Shown: positions 50,690 to 63,575 of the stretch, piece by piece
Position numbering within the stretch: the first letter of the stretch is position 1
Layout of the letters: each line of letters opens with the position of its first letter
Origin: Artemia franciscana
Taxonomy: Eukaryota; Arthropoda; Branchiopoda; Anostraca; Artemiidae
Reading direction: 5' to 3'
NCBI RefSeq assembly: GCF_032884065.1
Contig: NC_088872.1
Location: 33,142,917-33,206,916 of the forward strand
Length of the DNA stretch: 64,000 nt
The notes under the pieces: model-generated
The model's input: the letters and a program-made list of their open reading frames with translations, nothing else
What the model was told of the DNA's origin: nothing
Databases searched by the model: none
Translations under genes and position numbers: made by a program

Positions 50690-51848
50690 TTAGTGACTAC
50701 ACTGCTTGATAAGGGTCTTCCTGTCAACATGATTCTTCTTGATCTGTCCAAAGCATTTGATAATGTTTGTCATGAATTCCTCATAAACAAACAGAAGGCT
50801 GCAGGTGTCAATGAAGGTGCTGTACAGTAGATTATGGGCTTCCTGTCTGAAAGATCACAGAGTGTCAGAGTTTTTGATTCACAAGGAACTCCTCATTACT
50901 CTTCTCCCACAACAGTATTAAGTGGCATACCCCAGGGCACTATTCTTGGACCAGCACTTTTCAACTTCTATGTCAATGATCTACCCACCCTTCTTTCAAA
51001 TCTTATTACCCTTTATGCTGATGACTCAAAACTAGTTGGAAAAGCGGCTACTCCCTCTGACCAGCAATCAATTCAAACAGATCTTGACAGTCTAGGAAGA
51101 TGGACTAACAACTGGCTCCTTACTTTTAATGTTGACAAATGCCATGTCATCCATTTTGGCAAACACAACAAGCATCATAAATATTTCCTTCAAGACAACT
51201 TCTTTTCTGCTGTTTCTGATGAAAGAGATATTGAGGCATTTGTTGATCACCAATTAAAGTTTAGCAGCCATGCTAAGTCTGTTTCATCTTCTGCAAATAA
51301 ATCCTTTTGCATCATATAAAGAACCATCTGCAGCCAGCACCCAAGAGTTTTTATGAAGTTATATAAGGTACTTGTACAACCATGTCTGGAGGTTGGAATG
51401 TCATTGGCAACCCCTTTTTTCAAAAAAGATAAGAAGTTGCTTGAGGATGTCCAGTGTCATACCACTAAGATGGTTAGCAGCATGAATAAATTTCCATACA
51501 AAGAAAAACTACATTGTTCAAAGCTGCCAACACTGACATACTGAAGGAAAAAAGGGGGATATGATTTTAACCAAAAAATTCCTTTCTAAAACACCCTCCC
51601 TGGTCTCTGCACAGCCCTTGCATTCTGGTACTAGAGGACATACAATGAAGCTCCCCATGCAGCATTCCACGAGTAGACATAGAAGTCATTTCTTCAGCCA
51701 AAGAGTCATCAATCTGTGGAATCAACTGTCTGAGGAAACAGTTTCTGCAACTTCAACTGACATGTTCAAGTCCCACCTTGATAAGGAATGGCTCTGCCAG
51801 GAGTTCCTTTACAATTGGCAAGCTGCAGAGTCCTCCACAGGAGTCTAG
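50690..51848 (+). pseudogene. CR1/jockey-like LINE reverse transcriptase, inactivated
   Basis: Reverse transcriptase motifs in order: LLDLSKAFD (palm A) near 50735, an in-frame TAG at 50828, then a 161-codon frame with SGIPQGTILGP (palm B), LYADDSK (catalytic YADD, palm C) and NWLLTFNVDKCHVIHFG. The thumb follows after frame breaks (KLYKVLVQPCLEVG, FFKKDKKLLEDVQ), and the C-terminal RGHTMKLP...FFSQRVINLWNQL lies at 51561-51848. The order and motifs are those of CR1/jockey-group non-LTR elements, which copy their RNA at a nicked target. At least one stop and two frame changes make it non-functional. Catalytic residues are retained, so decay is moderate. Confidence 0.85.
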
Positions 51849-52864
51849 ATCAACAACCACAACCTACATCAAATGAATTCTTTTTTCTTCACTGGAGGAT
51901 CACAAGGATGGAAAATCCTTATATTGCTCCAAGCTGCAATTTAAGGTAATAGAGCACAATAATTGTGCTTAGTCAGTAAGTTTGGCCCATTTGAATTAAT
52001 TATAATTAACTACAATAAGCTCTGTTGAGCATGAGGATGAGTGTATTTTAGGAAAGTAAATATGCTGAAAGTAGATATGGGATCATTTAAACCTCTAGGA
52101 GAAAGTTTTAAGGAGGCTGAATAATCAAATTTAATTTTATCTGCCTTCTCTATTTGCTGAAAGGTAGGCAAGTCCAGGCCTAGGGTAAATATATGCTTCT
52201 TCAGAAAGCTACCTTATAATATGTAGAGAGTAGTACCAGGATTTTAAGCCATATCAGGGCTTTCCTCCCTAAATTTAGGAAGTAGATTCACAAATCATTA
52301 AAACCTAATAAATCCAGAATGAGCAAAAGCATGAGACTCAAAGCACTGTTCTTATACCTTTTTTGAGCAGAAGATCTATTTCTCATGATTTTGCTGTTTT
52401 AACCCAAAGATTGTAAAAGGTCATCAAAGACAGGTGCCCTTTGAAGGGGAAGGGGTGGAAATACAAGTTAAAATGCCCTCCAGAGCCATTGCTAGTGCAT
52501 ATGGTGCCAACTCAACATTTAATTTGATGGGTCTTTTGAAAAGGGTCAAGTAGCAAGCCTGTTGGCCAACCTTGCTGCAGCAGGTATCAATCCTGTGCCC
52601 CATATTGCCACTGGGCTTCCATAATGCCAAGGATGGAAATAGGTACTTCAAAGTCTCTTCTAGGGAGTCATTTAGGCTCTAGAGTTTCCCGAGAGTTTTA
52701 TTCACCTTACGCTTTGCCAGCTGCTTGTTCCCTTTCTCCTCATCCTGCCTTCAATGTTTGCAAAACGGGTGGTCGTCAGCCCTTACAAACATAGCCTTCT
52801 TTCCCCTTCAAATCTCTTTTTTTAAAACAAATATAATTCATCTGTCTTCCAAATTAAATGCTAC
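51849..52864. other. Intergenic, possible element 3' and 5' parts
   Basis: No gene. The part after 51848 is probably the 3' untranslated end of the LINE (ATCACAAGGATGG). 52420-52860 may belong to another element in minus orientation, not identified. Confidence 0.35.
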
Positions 52865-53560
52865 TATTACTACTAACAACTGTCTGTAGCACCAAGCTGC
52901 CTGGAGCCAATACAGCTGTGCAAGCTCCTCCATCCCAACCAATTTAAAGTCCTCCTCATTAAACTCTCTCCAGAAATTTCGATTTCCCTTAAATCTTTCA
53001 TTACAATATTCTCCAACACATTTTGGAATGACCTGGCTTATGTTTTACCAGTAAGGACAAATTTTGGCAATCTGTTACCCTTCATCTGAAGAATGTGTCC
53101 TAGCCATTTTGACCCATGTCTGATTATAGCCCTAGAATATGGGATTGAATCACATTTTTTTGCACAGCTTATTTTTTTAGGTACAGTGAGTGAGTCAGGC
53201 AACCCAAAACAGTCCATAGGCAATTTCTCCAGAAAACATCTAGCAAATCCTCTTCCATCTTTCAGAGCATCCATGCTTCAGAACCATACTTGATCACTGG
53301 GCCTTGGCTCTTCTACTTTTAATATATTCACTAGACCCACCATCTTTACTAATAGTACTACCTGGGTAAGTGAATCTGTCCACTTGATCATCTTCTTGCT
53401 ACCCAATGTCACTTCTTCACCCCAATTATTACCAGTCTTAGCAACATTACTTTTTAATCCTATTCTTGCACCCTGAACTCTCAAAACCTCCAAAAATTCA
53501 TTCATTTTGCTAATATTTTCATCTAGGATGCTCAAATAATCAGCAAAAATCTAAATCTAG
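52865..53560 (-). pseudogene. RTE-like LINE, RT thumb to C-terminus
   Basis: Minus strand in order: MSILDENISKMNEFLEVLRV then RIGLKSNVAKT (53535-53278), then after a frame change KCDSIPYSRAIIRHGSKWLGH (53274-53038), and finally a decayed LYWLQAAWCYRQL near 52870 that aligns with the family ending SCVGLRRLGAAVSC. It is the minus-strand counterpart of the fragments at 13315 and 24690. The palm domain with the catalytic Asp pair is not preserved here. Confidence 0.8.
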
Positions 53561-54148
53561 GAGAGTTTTGCTTCCCCAATCAATTCTGTATTCTCCCATT
53601 GGCTTTGATGTGCTCATTAGGATGAGTCCTCAATATATAAGATATTGCTAATATAGTACATATTCAATAGCTTATTGAATAGTTGCTGATAGAATTCATC
53701 ATTGTACATATTACAAATGAGGTTACTTTGTCAAATTTGTTTGATAAAAAGCAATGTTATTTCAGCAAAATAACATCTTGAAAAATTGGACAACTTTAAC
53801 CTACATTCATACTACAAGGCTAATAAAATAAAAGTGTTACCTTTGACTCAATCTGAATTGTTTAAGTTTTAAAAACAGAGTAATCTTTATTATTTGAATA
53901 CCGAAATAATATTTTAGGAATGAAAAATTTTAGTTGAAAATCGGAGAATGAATTAATGATTCATTGACTAAACTCGAATAAACAAAGCAATAAGAAGACT
54001 ACATAGAGGAATTATGATCCATCCCCAAAGCTCATTCAATGTATTAAGATGTTGTATCAACAACATTAACGAAGTTTATGATGGAATCCTGGTTTATAAC
54101 ACAGCACAGTTTCACAGCAGTCACCTAATTGTTTCAATTCCTTTCTAG

Positions 54149-57100
54149 TTAATCTACTTGCTGGATCAATTGGCACTTTCATTTCTTCAATTTTTCTAGT
54201 TATGGCATTCTCAAGGTTAGTTGAGATGTTTTATATTTTTTATTGCCTATATAAGGCTTAAATAAGATAATTTTCCTTGATGTATTCAATAGTTTTTTGT
54301 ATAATAATAATATCCTGACAAATTGTTACATATATTTTAGTATGTCACATGTTTTGTTTGATTTGTTCATTTTGAATGTGTCATTGTCAAAGTTAGTCCA
54401 AGAAAGAATAATTGTCTCACCATAAGTGAAAATGAAAACTAGGGTGCGATTTAACAATTAGAAAAAAAAACTGCACTACCGTTTGGCATTTTACCATCAA
54501 GGATGGATTTGGGAGTTTAAAGTAGGTTTGTCAGTTTAAAGAAAAAAAAAATCTTCCAATGGGCAGTATAAAGTTGAAGGCAAAAGCCAAGTCACACATT
54601 TTTTGCAATTTAAAGACTTAGCAAGTGAGAAGTAGCTTTCAATTTTCCAAAACGACCAGTCCATCACAATTAGAAAGATATGCAGAGAGAGCTGGAAAGT
54701 TTAAAATCACTTGGTTTTGGAAAATCAGAAAAATTGTGTTGTTTCAACAAAAGAAAATCATTACCCACAACTTGTTATCAAATGAAAAATCATGGATTCC
54801 AAAAGAGTTGTTTAAGGAACAACAGGTCTCATCAAATGCTTAAGGCAAGCATATTTCTAATTCCCCTCAGTGGCCTTAATAAGGAAAGGGGTCTGTTCTT
54901 CCTCTAGATTCTGATAATTACCTTTGTTAGAAGTAGGCTAGGCTATATTCATTGAAAATGCTTTTTCTTGGTATTTTCATAAAAAAAAGTTGAAAAACCC
55001 CCAAATTTGCCTCCTTAGTTATTGAAAAATACATTTTGATCTCCCCTTAAATTTTCATGAATTGACACCACAGATTATGGTATGTTCTAACGCTTTTTCA
55101 GCTCTAACTACTATCAGAAACTGTATAGACAGCAGCAAATTTGAGTTTTTGACTGAAAATCAGAATATGCACTTAAAAAAAATAATGAAAGTTTGTATAT
55201 GTATTGTAAATATATTGTATGTAAATGGAATATCTATCAATAATTTTACTAATATTGTAAAGTAAAAATAACGGTATTTAATAAGTCTCTTCTTAATTTG
55301 AATTCTGACCTTCCTTTATCTAGGTTATTTGGACTCTTGGTAATTGAAAGCTTGTTCATAATCAGAGACAAGCAAGTGACCAAACCAGGGGTCCCCTGAC
55401 GTGAAATCTTCATTTTGTAATAACAAGAACGGGAAATTTAAAATCCTAGCTTATTTAGGCTGCCGAAAAGATATTTCAGGATTATGCTGCCACAACAGGA
55501 ATGCAAAATATTTACTTCTTTTTACTGTAAAAATTTGTTTTCGAGTCTTGCTATGGCAATGAGGTGAAGAAATTGATATCATTACTTTTTTTTGGCTCTC
55601 TGTTTAGGTTTTTTGGGTTTGCTTTTTTTGCAAAGCAGGGTGGTTTTTACTACGTTGTTGTTTTTAGAGGATCTGTATAATAGAAGGTAAATGCATGAGA
55701 AGTGCAAAAATTGTTAATTTAAGTTATGGATTTTAGTGAACAAATGATGGCCTCTTTACTGCCTATTTTCATCTAATTAAAGCTCTTCATTATATGACAT
55801 ATCACCTCCTCTGTTCATCCTAAAACACTAAAATGAAGACCAAACTCTTTAGCACTTTAATAAAGGTTCATATAAGTATATAATTAAAACTAAGTATACT
55901 AAATAAAACTAAGTATACTAAGTAATAATACTCCTTCAAAGGTCGGAGTAATCATTTAAGAAGAATAGATTTTCGGAAAACTGTTTATAAAAGAAGGCAA
56001 ATAGTTATGTGTTCATTTTTTTTTATCTAGCTGGTATAGATGGGTCTCTGAATTCTCAGTTTGAGTCAGTGAAATTGCATCGATTCTTTTTTTAATCATT
56101 TACTAATAAAATGTTGATAAAAAATGGAAATTCACACAATGTTACACAAACGAAACAATGTTACTTCAGAATTTCTCGCCTTCTCAATACCAACCAGTCA
56201 CAAAATATAGGTACGTTTTATATAGGGATGCATACATTTGTCTTTAAAATTGTCTAAACTGCTATATATACCACTGAGGATCTTTCTACTTATTTTGATA
56301 CATGGCATCCGATCATATTTCTATGATTAGGTGCTTATAAATCAAAATTGTTGCTGGACAATTCTCTTACTAAATGCTAAATCTGAATCAAATTTCAAAT
56401 TTTTATTTTTGTGCTTTACAGACATATCAAAATTTAAACGTTTGAATTGAATATCTGAAAATCTCAAGACTAAAAAAAAGATAAATTATAAATTTTCACA
56501 GCTTGAACCCCAGAATTTAAATCATCAATCTATATCTATCAAATACAAAGATAAAAAACACGTAATTAATTTTTTTTAAGGAGTATTTCGATTCATATAC
56601 TTAGTTTCAAGCACATACCTACATGCATCTTTATTAGAGTTCATATTTTTCTGACGATTTCGGTCTTTATTCGGATATTTTAGAATGAATAGATGAGGAA
56701 ATACTAACGAAGAGCTCTAGCCATTATAAACGTTCACCAAAATATTAAGGTAGACATCGACCGTGTAATAAATAGATATGGCGGTAGTGGAAATAGAGAA
56801 ATAGACCTTTTCTTATAAAATTGTGAATTACGTAATTTAGGCAAAATATAGAGAACTTTAAAAAGTAAGACGCTACGTAGTTATGAAAAGTAAAATTTTG
56901 ATTAGTAAATTTTTGAGATTTTGTCAAAGTTGACGCTGTTTATCAAAACACTTTTTTTTAAAGTAATAGTGATTAGTTAACGCTTTACTGCCTATACTTA
57001 AAACCCTCGTTTTAAATGTCTTCTATGCATTTCTATCTCTTCGTTCTGTTTTTCTAGTTACACCCTAGAAAAACTAGTATTTAATGTCTAATATATCTTT

Positions 57101-57260
57101 TACGAATATACAAATTGTATCTTAATCCCCATATCCTACTCTTCATTACAATCATAGTTACTAAGCGATGCCACAAAGTTAGGCGATATGCTAAGTGGTT
57201 TGATCTATACAATTTGTCACAAACAGTATATTACTCCAAAAGCTGGTTTGAGACCAATTG

Positions 57261-57300
<40 letters not shown>

Positions 57301-60300
57301 ACAATAAGAAGCTTAACGCACTGGCTATAGTGGTCAGAAGTGCAAAGGCAAAAAATTATGCAGAAAACATTAAATATAATTTTTTTTATAGATGGTGAAC
57401 AGCTTTTTATTTTTTTATGGCGGGATGGTTTTTACAACTTACTATTTTTTTGTATCAGTTTTTTTTTATACCATTTTAATTCCAACAGACTTGTTAGAAC
57501 TTTAACTCTCACAAGATTTTAGATTAAATTTACGACCATTTCGTAGGTAGGTAGCTACCTACGACACATAATTGTCAAGGTTCCCTTTAAATTGCGGGTC
57601 TATCTTTGTTCGTAAGTGTATCGAAGCAATTATTATGCGCCCCCCCCCTGAAGAAATCCTGGATCTGCCCCTGAGACAAGCTCTAACTACAACCGAAATT
57701 GACTGGACAACAACAAACAGAAGTTTCTAAATGAAAATCAAAATATGCACTTAAAAAAAGTTGCTATATGTACTGTAGACATATCATACGTAAATGTAAT
57801 ACCCATCAATAAATTTACTAATATCGTAAAGCAAAACTCACGAGTTTTAATGAATCTCTTGTTCGTTTGAATTCTCACCTCCCTCCATTTTTGTTATGAA
57901 CTCTTGGTAATTGAAACTTTGTTTCTGGTCACTTGAGTTTGAGATTATAAAAATTTCACTAATCTAGCTTGGGAAATCTGCTAGAGAAGCTACTGCAATA
58001 CCTCAAAATATCCGGCAAAATCCCGGAAAGATTCTGATAAAGTTTCCTATGGTCGCCTCAGCATTCCACATATTTTGTGGCTTCCAGTTTTTTTCATTAT
58101 TCTTTTTCTTTAAAATTCCTCTTTTTTTTCTAGCCCATATTGGTTGGTGTCATGGCATAGTACCTATAGTCCTTTTATGAAAATGGGCCTATGGGAATTT
58201 TGTTTTCGACATTTCCGCTTTCCAAGCTTTCAGTTTGACGAAGTCTTTGATGGGTGTAACTACATATTTAGTTTCGAGTATAAGCGCATATGGGAATGGC
58301 TACTTCCAGGTATGATACATTTTATTTTAAAAAAGCTTGTCCCTTTTAACTGGATTTTTCTACCTTCTGAATCTTTAAGTAAATTATGTATTTCAGGGAA
58401 CCCCTGATCTATTACACCATATGCTTTTCATATGCTTTCTTCTTTGCTCAGATGGTTCTGGTGTAACTCATTGCAGCCTCTCTAGGGACTGCTGAAACTT
58501 AGACCTCCAAAGGATTCCCCCTCCCATTTTTAAACACTGCTTTAGACTAAAGATATACCTAGCAAAAAGTTTTTATGAAGTTTGAGTCTTTAAATGTTTA
58601 TACTGATTCACAGCTCTACTGCTATACGTCGACGAGGCTTTTGGATTAAGATGTATGTTGGCAACAGAATCAAATTTTAGTAAAAAAAGAGAAAGAAAAG
58701 AAATTCTTCTCAGCCCATGACCTGGACAGGCAAAAACGGTAAATTTGTTTTGAGGAGATAAAGCCATTTCCTTAGAATAGCCTAAATAAATGTTGCCTCT
58801 TTGATATGGGAAATAATATTTAAATCAGCTACATTTTAAATATTTTCTTCCTTAGTTTTATTGATGAGTAATTTTTTTTTCAACTGAAAGTAAGGAGTGA
58901 CAGCAAAACTTAAAACGAACAGAAAATTGTCTGTAATTGAGGGCGACTACCCCTTTCTCAACTCTTGCTAAAGGACTCTTGCTCAAGTCCTTTAAAAATA
59001 CTTCTCATTCAATTCAACGACCCTTGTATCTGAGCAGTCTTTTAAAGAATTGTGATAAACAGTCATACTTAAGCGTAAAAAGTGAGGATTGATGAAGGGG
59101 CAGTCCCCCCTCATATACAGAATAATTTCTGCTTGTTCTAAGTTTAGATGATGCTCATTTGCTTCAGTCTAAAAATTAGGTTTTTTTTTAAATTTATATT
59201 TCTGACTATTTTCCAAATCATGCCAGGAAATCCTCCCCCCCCCCGTGTAAAATCTAAAATTTCTTATGAAAAATACCCCCAAAATATTTCCTCTCCACGG
59301 AAAATTCTTCCCGTTGAAAATGAAATACAGAAAATTCACCCGAAAAAATGTTCACCCAATAATAAATACTAGGCTATATGTGAACAATGGACATCGCACA
59401 AATTCCAGCCCTTTTCCCAGGGGCTATGGGTGGCCTTTATTGGACCTTTAACTGTGCTGAATCAAATGACTATCCCTAATTTTTAATCAGATGTCTGTGG
59501 AAAAAAGGGGCATGGGAGGGGGGCTCACTTACCCTCTAATCTTTTGATCAATTCTGTTCGAGTGAATCTACTAGGATTATTAGTTTGATACGATCATCCT
59601 TGGAAAAAAACAAAAACAAACAAATAAACGCATCCGTAACCTTTCTTCTGGCAAAAAATAAAAAAAATCCACATGTATTTAAATAAGAGCCTGAAACCTC
59701 GACAGTTAGGTTCTCTGGTATGCTGAATCTGATTATGTGATTTTCATCAAGATTGCTTGACTTTTTAGGGTTATTTCCTCCCTTTTTTAAAAACCAGGCA
59801 ATTTTTTTCAGATTTGTAGCTTTTCTTCGGCAACATTAAACTTAATGAATTTTATATATTTGGAATTAGTATAAAAATTCCAGTCTTTTGATGTATCAGT
59901 TGTTATTAAAATTGTGTTTTTAGAGTTTCGGTTACCATTGGGTCAAGTTGCTCCTAATTAGTTTGTTACCACAAACTGTTTGGTTTGAAAAGTGGAAGTT
60001 GCACGTGATGTAATTTTTCAAGTAAAATCTTTCCTTTTCTGATTTTACTACTGTTGGTTGTATTAAGAACAATCAAAACAAAGCAAAAAAAGTAAAGAAA
60101 ATGTTGCGTTAGCTCAGGAAAGCTAATTGACAGAGTGACTTAGTTAAAATAATGAATATGCCAATGACTTGATATGAATGAATGAATGAACTTTATTACC
60201 CGTAAAAGTATAAAAAACACAAAGTACGGAGTATTATAAATAAACAAAAACAATAAACAGCGAAGAAAAAAAATTCAAACTAACTAAAGACAACATGGAC

Positions 60301-63300
60301 TAATTAACCAGTATCGATATGGAAAAAAGGCTGCAGAGGGTCATAAACGTGAATAAAGTTGATAGTAAAGTTGAATATGTGTTAATAGTAGCGTGGATGG
60401 CTGTTATCCTAAAGATCACAAGTCTCTCATTTTTGACTTAAGAGAAGCACCTTTTTGAACTTTGTGAAATTTAGTTAAGTAAACTAAATTTCCAAAATCT
60501 AAAGAGGATTTTTTAAGAGAAGTTATGCTGCTCAATTTCTTTACCATTCATTATGTTCCAAAAAGAAAAATGTGAAGCTTAGACGTTACAGGTTTAAAAC
60601 AGTTTTCTTTCAAGTAATGTAGATTCTCCCTTTGGCACTGATTTTGAATATATACATTCTATTAAGTTTGGAGTGACTGCCGAAAATTTGTTCATAGAAT
60701 AAATATTTTATGGATAATTCTCTTTTCAAAAGCATTTCCTAATTTGAATGGTTTCTAATCAATACATGCAAAGGTAATACAAGCTATAAATGCAGAATCA
60801 GTTGAAAGATTCGATCTTGAGACTAAAAACCTTAACAGCTATTTAGATGGATAAAACCTGATTTGTAAAACTACAGACTTCGAACTTCACGTCTTTAATT
60901 TCAAACTTTGCTTTATTTGGAATCCAAGGAAACTAACAAACTATGGGTTAACATTTTTATTCATATTTTCTTTTTTGTAAGCATTTTTTTAAAGCTCAAA
61001 TTATTTTACAAAATAAGTACTACTCGAAAGATCCTTTTTCAAGTATATTTTGTAATTCAAATAGTTTTTAATTGGTAGAACAAAAGCTAGTAAAGGTTAT
61101 TATATATATGTAAAATCAGCAGGAAGATCAAATATTTTATCAAATATTGTATTTATTGAATTGAAATCCGGATTCTTTTTATTTATTTATTATCATTTTT
61201 TACCAACATCAACTATTTCTAAGTCAGTACAGCCAAATGTGTTCATTAAACTTGCAGTGACGAATTTTCGTTTATTTTCCTTTTGTTTGAGGACTAAAGA
61301 AATGAAAAATAAAATGATGGGCCAACGTGTTTTTCAGAAGGAAAAGGTGTTTTGGAATAACTTGCAACATAGAAGGTTTGAGCATGTGATTTGATTAAAA
61401 ATTTGTTAGCTGGTTGAGTAATTATGGTTCTGTATCAATATTTGCAATAGTTCTCGATTTAGCTTTTTCATGTAAATCCACGTATATAGCGCTTTCATTC
61501 AATGTCGTCTTTGTTGCAACTTTTTGTTTTGTAACGTAATGAATTAACTTAATTCTTTTTGGAAGAAATTGTATCTTTTTTCATTTCGTCCATCATTTAT
61601 CAACTTCTTTTTTTTTAAGCAAGGAGACTATTTTTTTTTCTGTTTTAGCATGGCTGATGGCCGTACAGGCTTTCATGACTTTGGGACTAATATTTTGTTT
61701 GTCCTCCTTGATTTCAATTTCGATGTATTTGACTCGTTGGCCCTTGAAATGGACTCAGAAATATGGATCTACGTTTATTGGAATTGCTTCTATGTTGGAT
61801 GCCATTACTAGTGAGTTATTTTTTTGTCTCTATAAAATTATTGTCGTGCTGATTACAGCACGTGGCCAGCAGTATTTTCTTTGGATATAAATTGTTAAGT
61901 TTTACTTCTGTTGGAGCTCTTGATCTCAAAATCAATTGAAGCGTATCCATTACCAAAAACTTCGAAATTTTTTAAGATCTTTGCTTTACAAACGAGATGG
62001 TCTAAAACACCCGAATTTGGCTAGAAAGCCCGATTAAAAAAAGACGTGAAATCTGCGAGTGATAGCTTAAAAAATGAAATAAAATCTAACAAAAATCACT
62101 GGCCCATCATTATTGATGGGTACATCAGTTTCTTCATCTACCTGTTAGGCGATTTTTGAAGCACGCGTCTGAGAAACTAATTGATTGTAAAGATCGTCGG
62201 AGGACGTATCCTCTATTTTTCTGCCAACTGTGTTATCAGCGAGCGGTGTTTGTTGCAGGTGTTTTGCATGTGTTTCATCAAACACTGTTTTGACCCATAA
62301 CAGCTGCTGATAAAACTAATGTTTCTCTTATTGTGTGTATATTTTCATTACTTATTATCAGCTGCTAAGTGTTGTAAAATATTTGTGTGCCTGCGTAGCT
62401 TTAATTTTGTTTGATTTTTTTTTGTACATTCTCGCTGATATTCACGCATCCTCTTAGACTAGGTCGGAATACCTAGGAGGTGTGCCTCCCAGGCTGGAAA
62501 ACGCTGCTATGGCGAAACCAAGAACGGGACCGAGGCGACTTTTGAACTACTCTTACTTTTAAGAAGCAGAGTCCTTCTTGCCAAGGTTGATGAGGGTTCA
62601 GGTACGTACGAAGTGGTCATTATTGACTCCATAAAAAAAGGAAACTTGTCCGCTCTTGAAGTACCAAGTTCGACTGAATCCAACTCTCCCACATTAGAAA
62701 GCCCTGAGTATTCTTTTCTTCAATCGTATTTCATACAACTTGGTCATCCTTGTATATGAGTTCTGCATAACACTTGTTGCCGAATGTGGCTGCCTGCACT
62801 TGGCTTGAGCTCTCTAAGCTCATTTGACATCATTCCAGAAAATCCAGTTTTTTTTACTGAATATTTAGAGAATAAAAACTGATTATTTTTTTTATAAAGT
62901 TCAGCATTCCTTTTAATTTAGGTGGCTGTATGTTTTTGTCAGTGGCTGTGTTTGGGGGTCAATGTTGGAGACGAGATTGGCTATTATATCCGAATTACAA
63001 CTATCTTTCCTGGTCTTATGGTTTTGCCGTGATTTCATTTTTTGGATTTGCACTGTCTGCTTACCTCCTGTATCAGGTAACTTTTTTACGAGACTAATAG
63101 GCTAATTTTACTGTAACTATGTACATTTATATTTGTTACTGAAATAATTCTTACTAGCATGATGGTATTGCAAAAGTAATGTTAGTTAATTTAAAATAAA
63201 GAAAGACAAATTATCTCATTGCCAATTTTTTGTAGCCTATACATAATATACTAAAGATATGATTTCGAAGACAAGCAGATATTTCATAGAAATGATCGAG

Positions 63301-63575
63301 GTTCCAAGGGACCCTGCGAATTCTATCCAGGTTCTGATTAATAGAATAATTATAGTGAATGCTACTTTTTTATATATGTCTGGCGTTTGATGTATACTAT
63401 TCAGCTTCAGCATTATGCCGATATGAAGTTATTAGAAAAGAAAACTGCATTGATATTGGTTGACTGGAATGAGGAAAGGAATTATGTCATCAAGACACCA
63501 CGCATTCCGGTGAAGGTGGAAAGGGCCGGGGAACGATTCAATCCAAAAGGTTCAGCCCATTTTTTTCTAATTTAG
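54149..63575 (+). CDS. Claudin-like four-helix membrane protein C (five exons; N-terminal exon missing)
   Basis: Exons 54149-54215, 58134-58309, 61649-61810, 62922-63076 and 63411-63575 (acceptor may be 63405) all have AG/GT borders and agreeing phases (AG|C, G|CA, A|GT, phase 0). About 241 residues are visible. Helix 1 is LLAGSIGTFISSIFLVMAFS. Loop 1 has PYWLVSW, GLWEFCF and GC, so the W-GLW-C-C signature is complete. Helix 2 is WLMAVQAFMTLGLIFCL, helix 3 lies around SMLDAIT.GCMFLSVAVFG, loop 2 is RRDWLLYPNYNYLSW and helix 4 is GFAVISFFGFALSAYLL. The tail is long and charged (KKTALILVDWNEERNYV). The first exon shown starts in mid-codon, and by comparison with claudin B only about nine N-terminal residues are missing. 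A paralogue of claudin B with two extra introns in the first half. Confidence 0.88.
54216..55090. other. Intron of claudin C, no feature
   Basis: AT-rich; frames at 54625 and 54680 lack motifs. Confidence 0.4.
55095..55375. repeat. Interspersed repeat, copy 1 (pair with 57680-57945)
   Basis: The blocks GCTCTAACTAC, AATATGCACTTAAAAAAA, AATATCTATCAATAATTTTACTAATAT and GGACTCTTGGTAATTGAAA recur in the same order in the second copy with roughly a fifth of bases changed. Confidence 0.75.
55376..57262. other. Intron of claudin C, no feature
   Basis: No exon or known repeat recognised. Confidence 0.4.
57263..57299 (-). repeat. T37 homopolymer
   Basis: An uninterrupted run of 37 T, possibly the poly(A) tail of a minus-strand retroposon. 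Confidence 0.9.
57541..57564. repeat. Perfect hairpin TCGTAGGTAG-GTAG-CTACCTACGA
   Basis: Ten-base arms around a four-base loop. It lies about 140 bases before the interspersed repeat at 57680 and may mark the end of that element. Confidence 0.8.
57680..57945. repeat. Interspersed repeat, copy 2
   Basis: Direct partner of 55095-55375. Both lie in the same intron of claudin C. Confidence 0.75.
58875..59985 (-). mobile_element. Hairpin/foldback element, minus orientation
   Basis: The right end on the plus strand is AGTTTGTTACCACAAACTGTTTGG, the complement of the hairpin end seen at 10455. The left side is the foldback (CAACTGAAAGTAAGGAGTGAC at 58879; arms to about 59190). The interior carries a CTCCCCACGG-AAAATT rich block (59220-59340) also seen near 26640-26890. 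At about 1.1 kb it is shorter than the two plus-strand copies. It lies between exons 2 and 3 of claudin C. Confidence 0.75.
60170..60560 (-). mobile_element. Possible LINE 3' untranslated end
   Basis: On the minus strand the stretch ends with GGGTAATAAAGTTCATTCATTCATTCATA, a poly(A)-signal-like word followed by a (TTCA)n tail, the same arrangement as the AATAAA plus (TTGAG)n end at 22918-22952. No coding motif is left. Confidence 0.4.
60561..61648. other. Intron of claudin C, no feature
   Basis: AT-rich with no supported exon. Confidence 0.4.
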
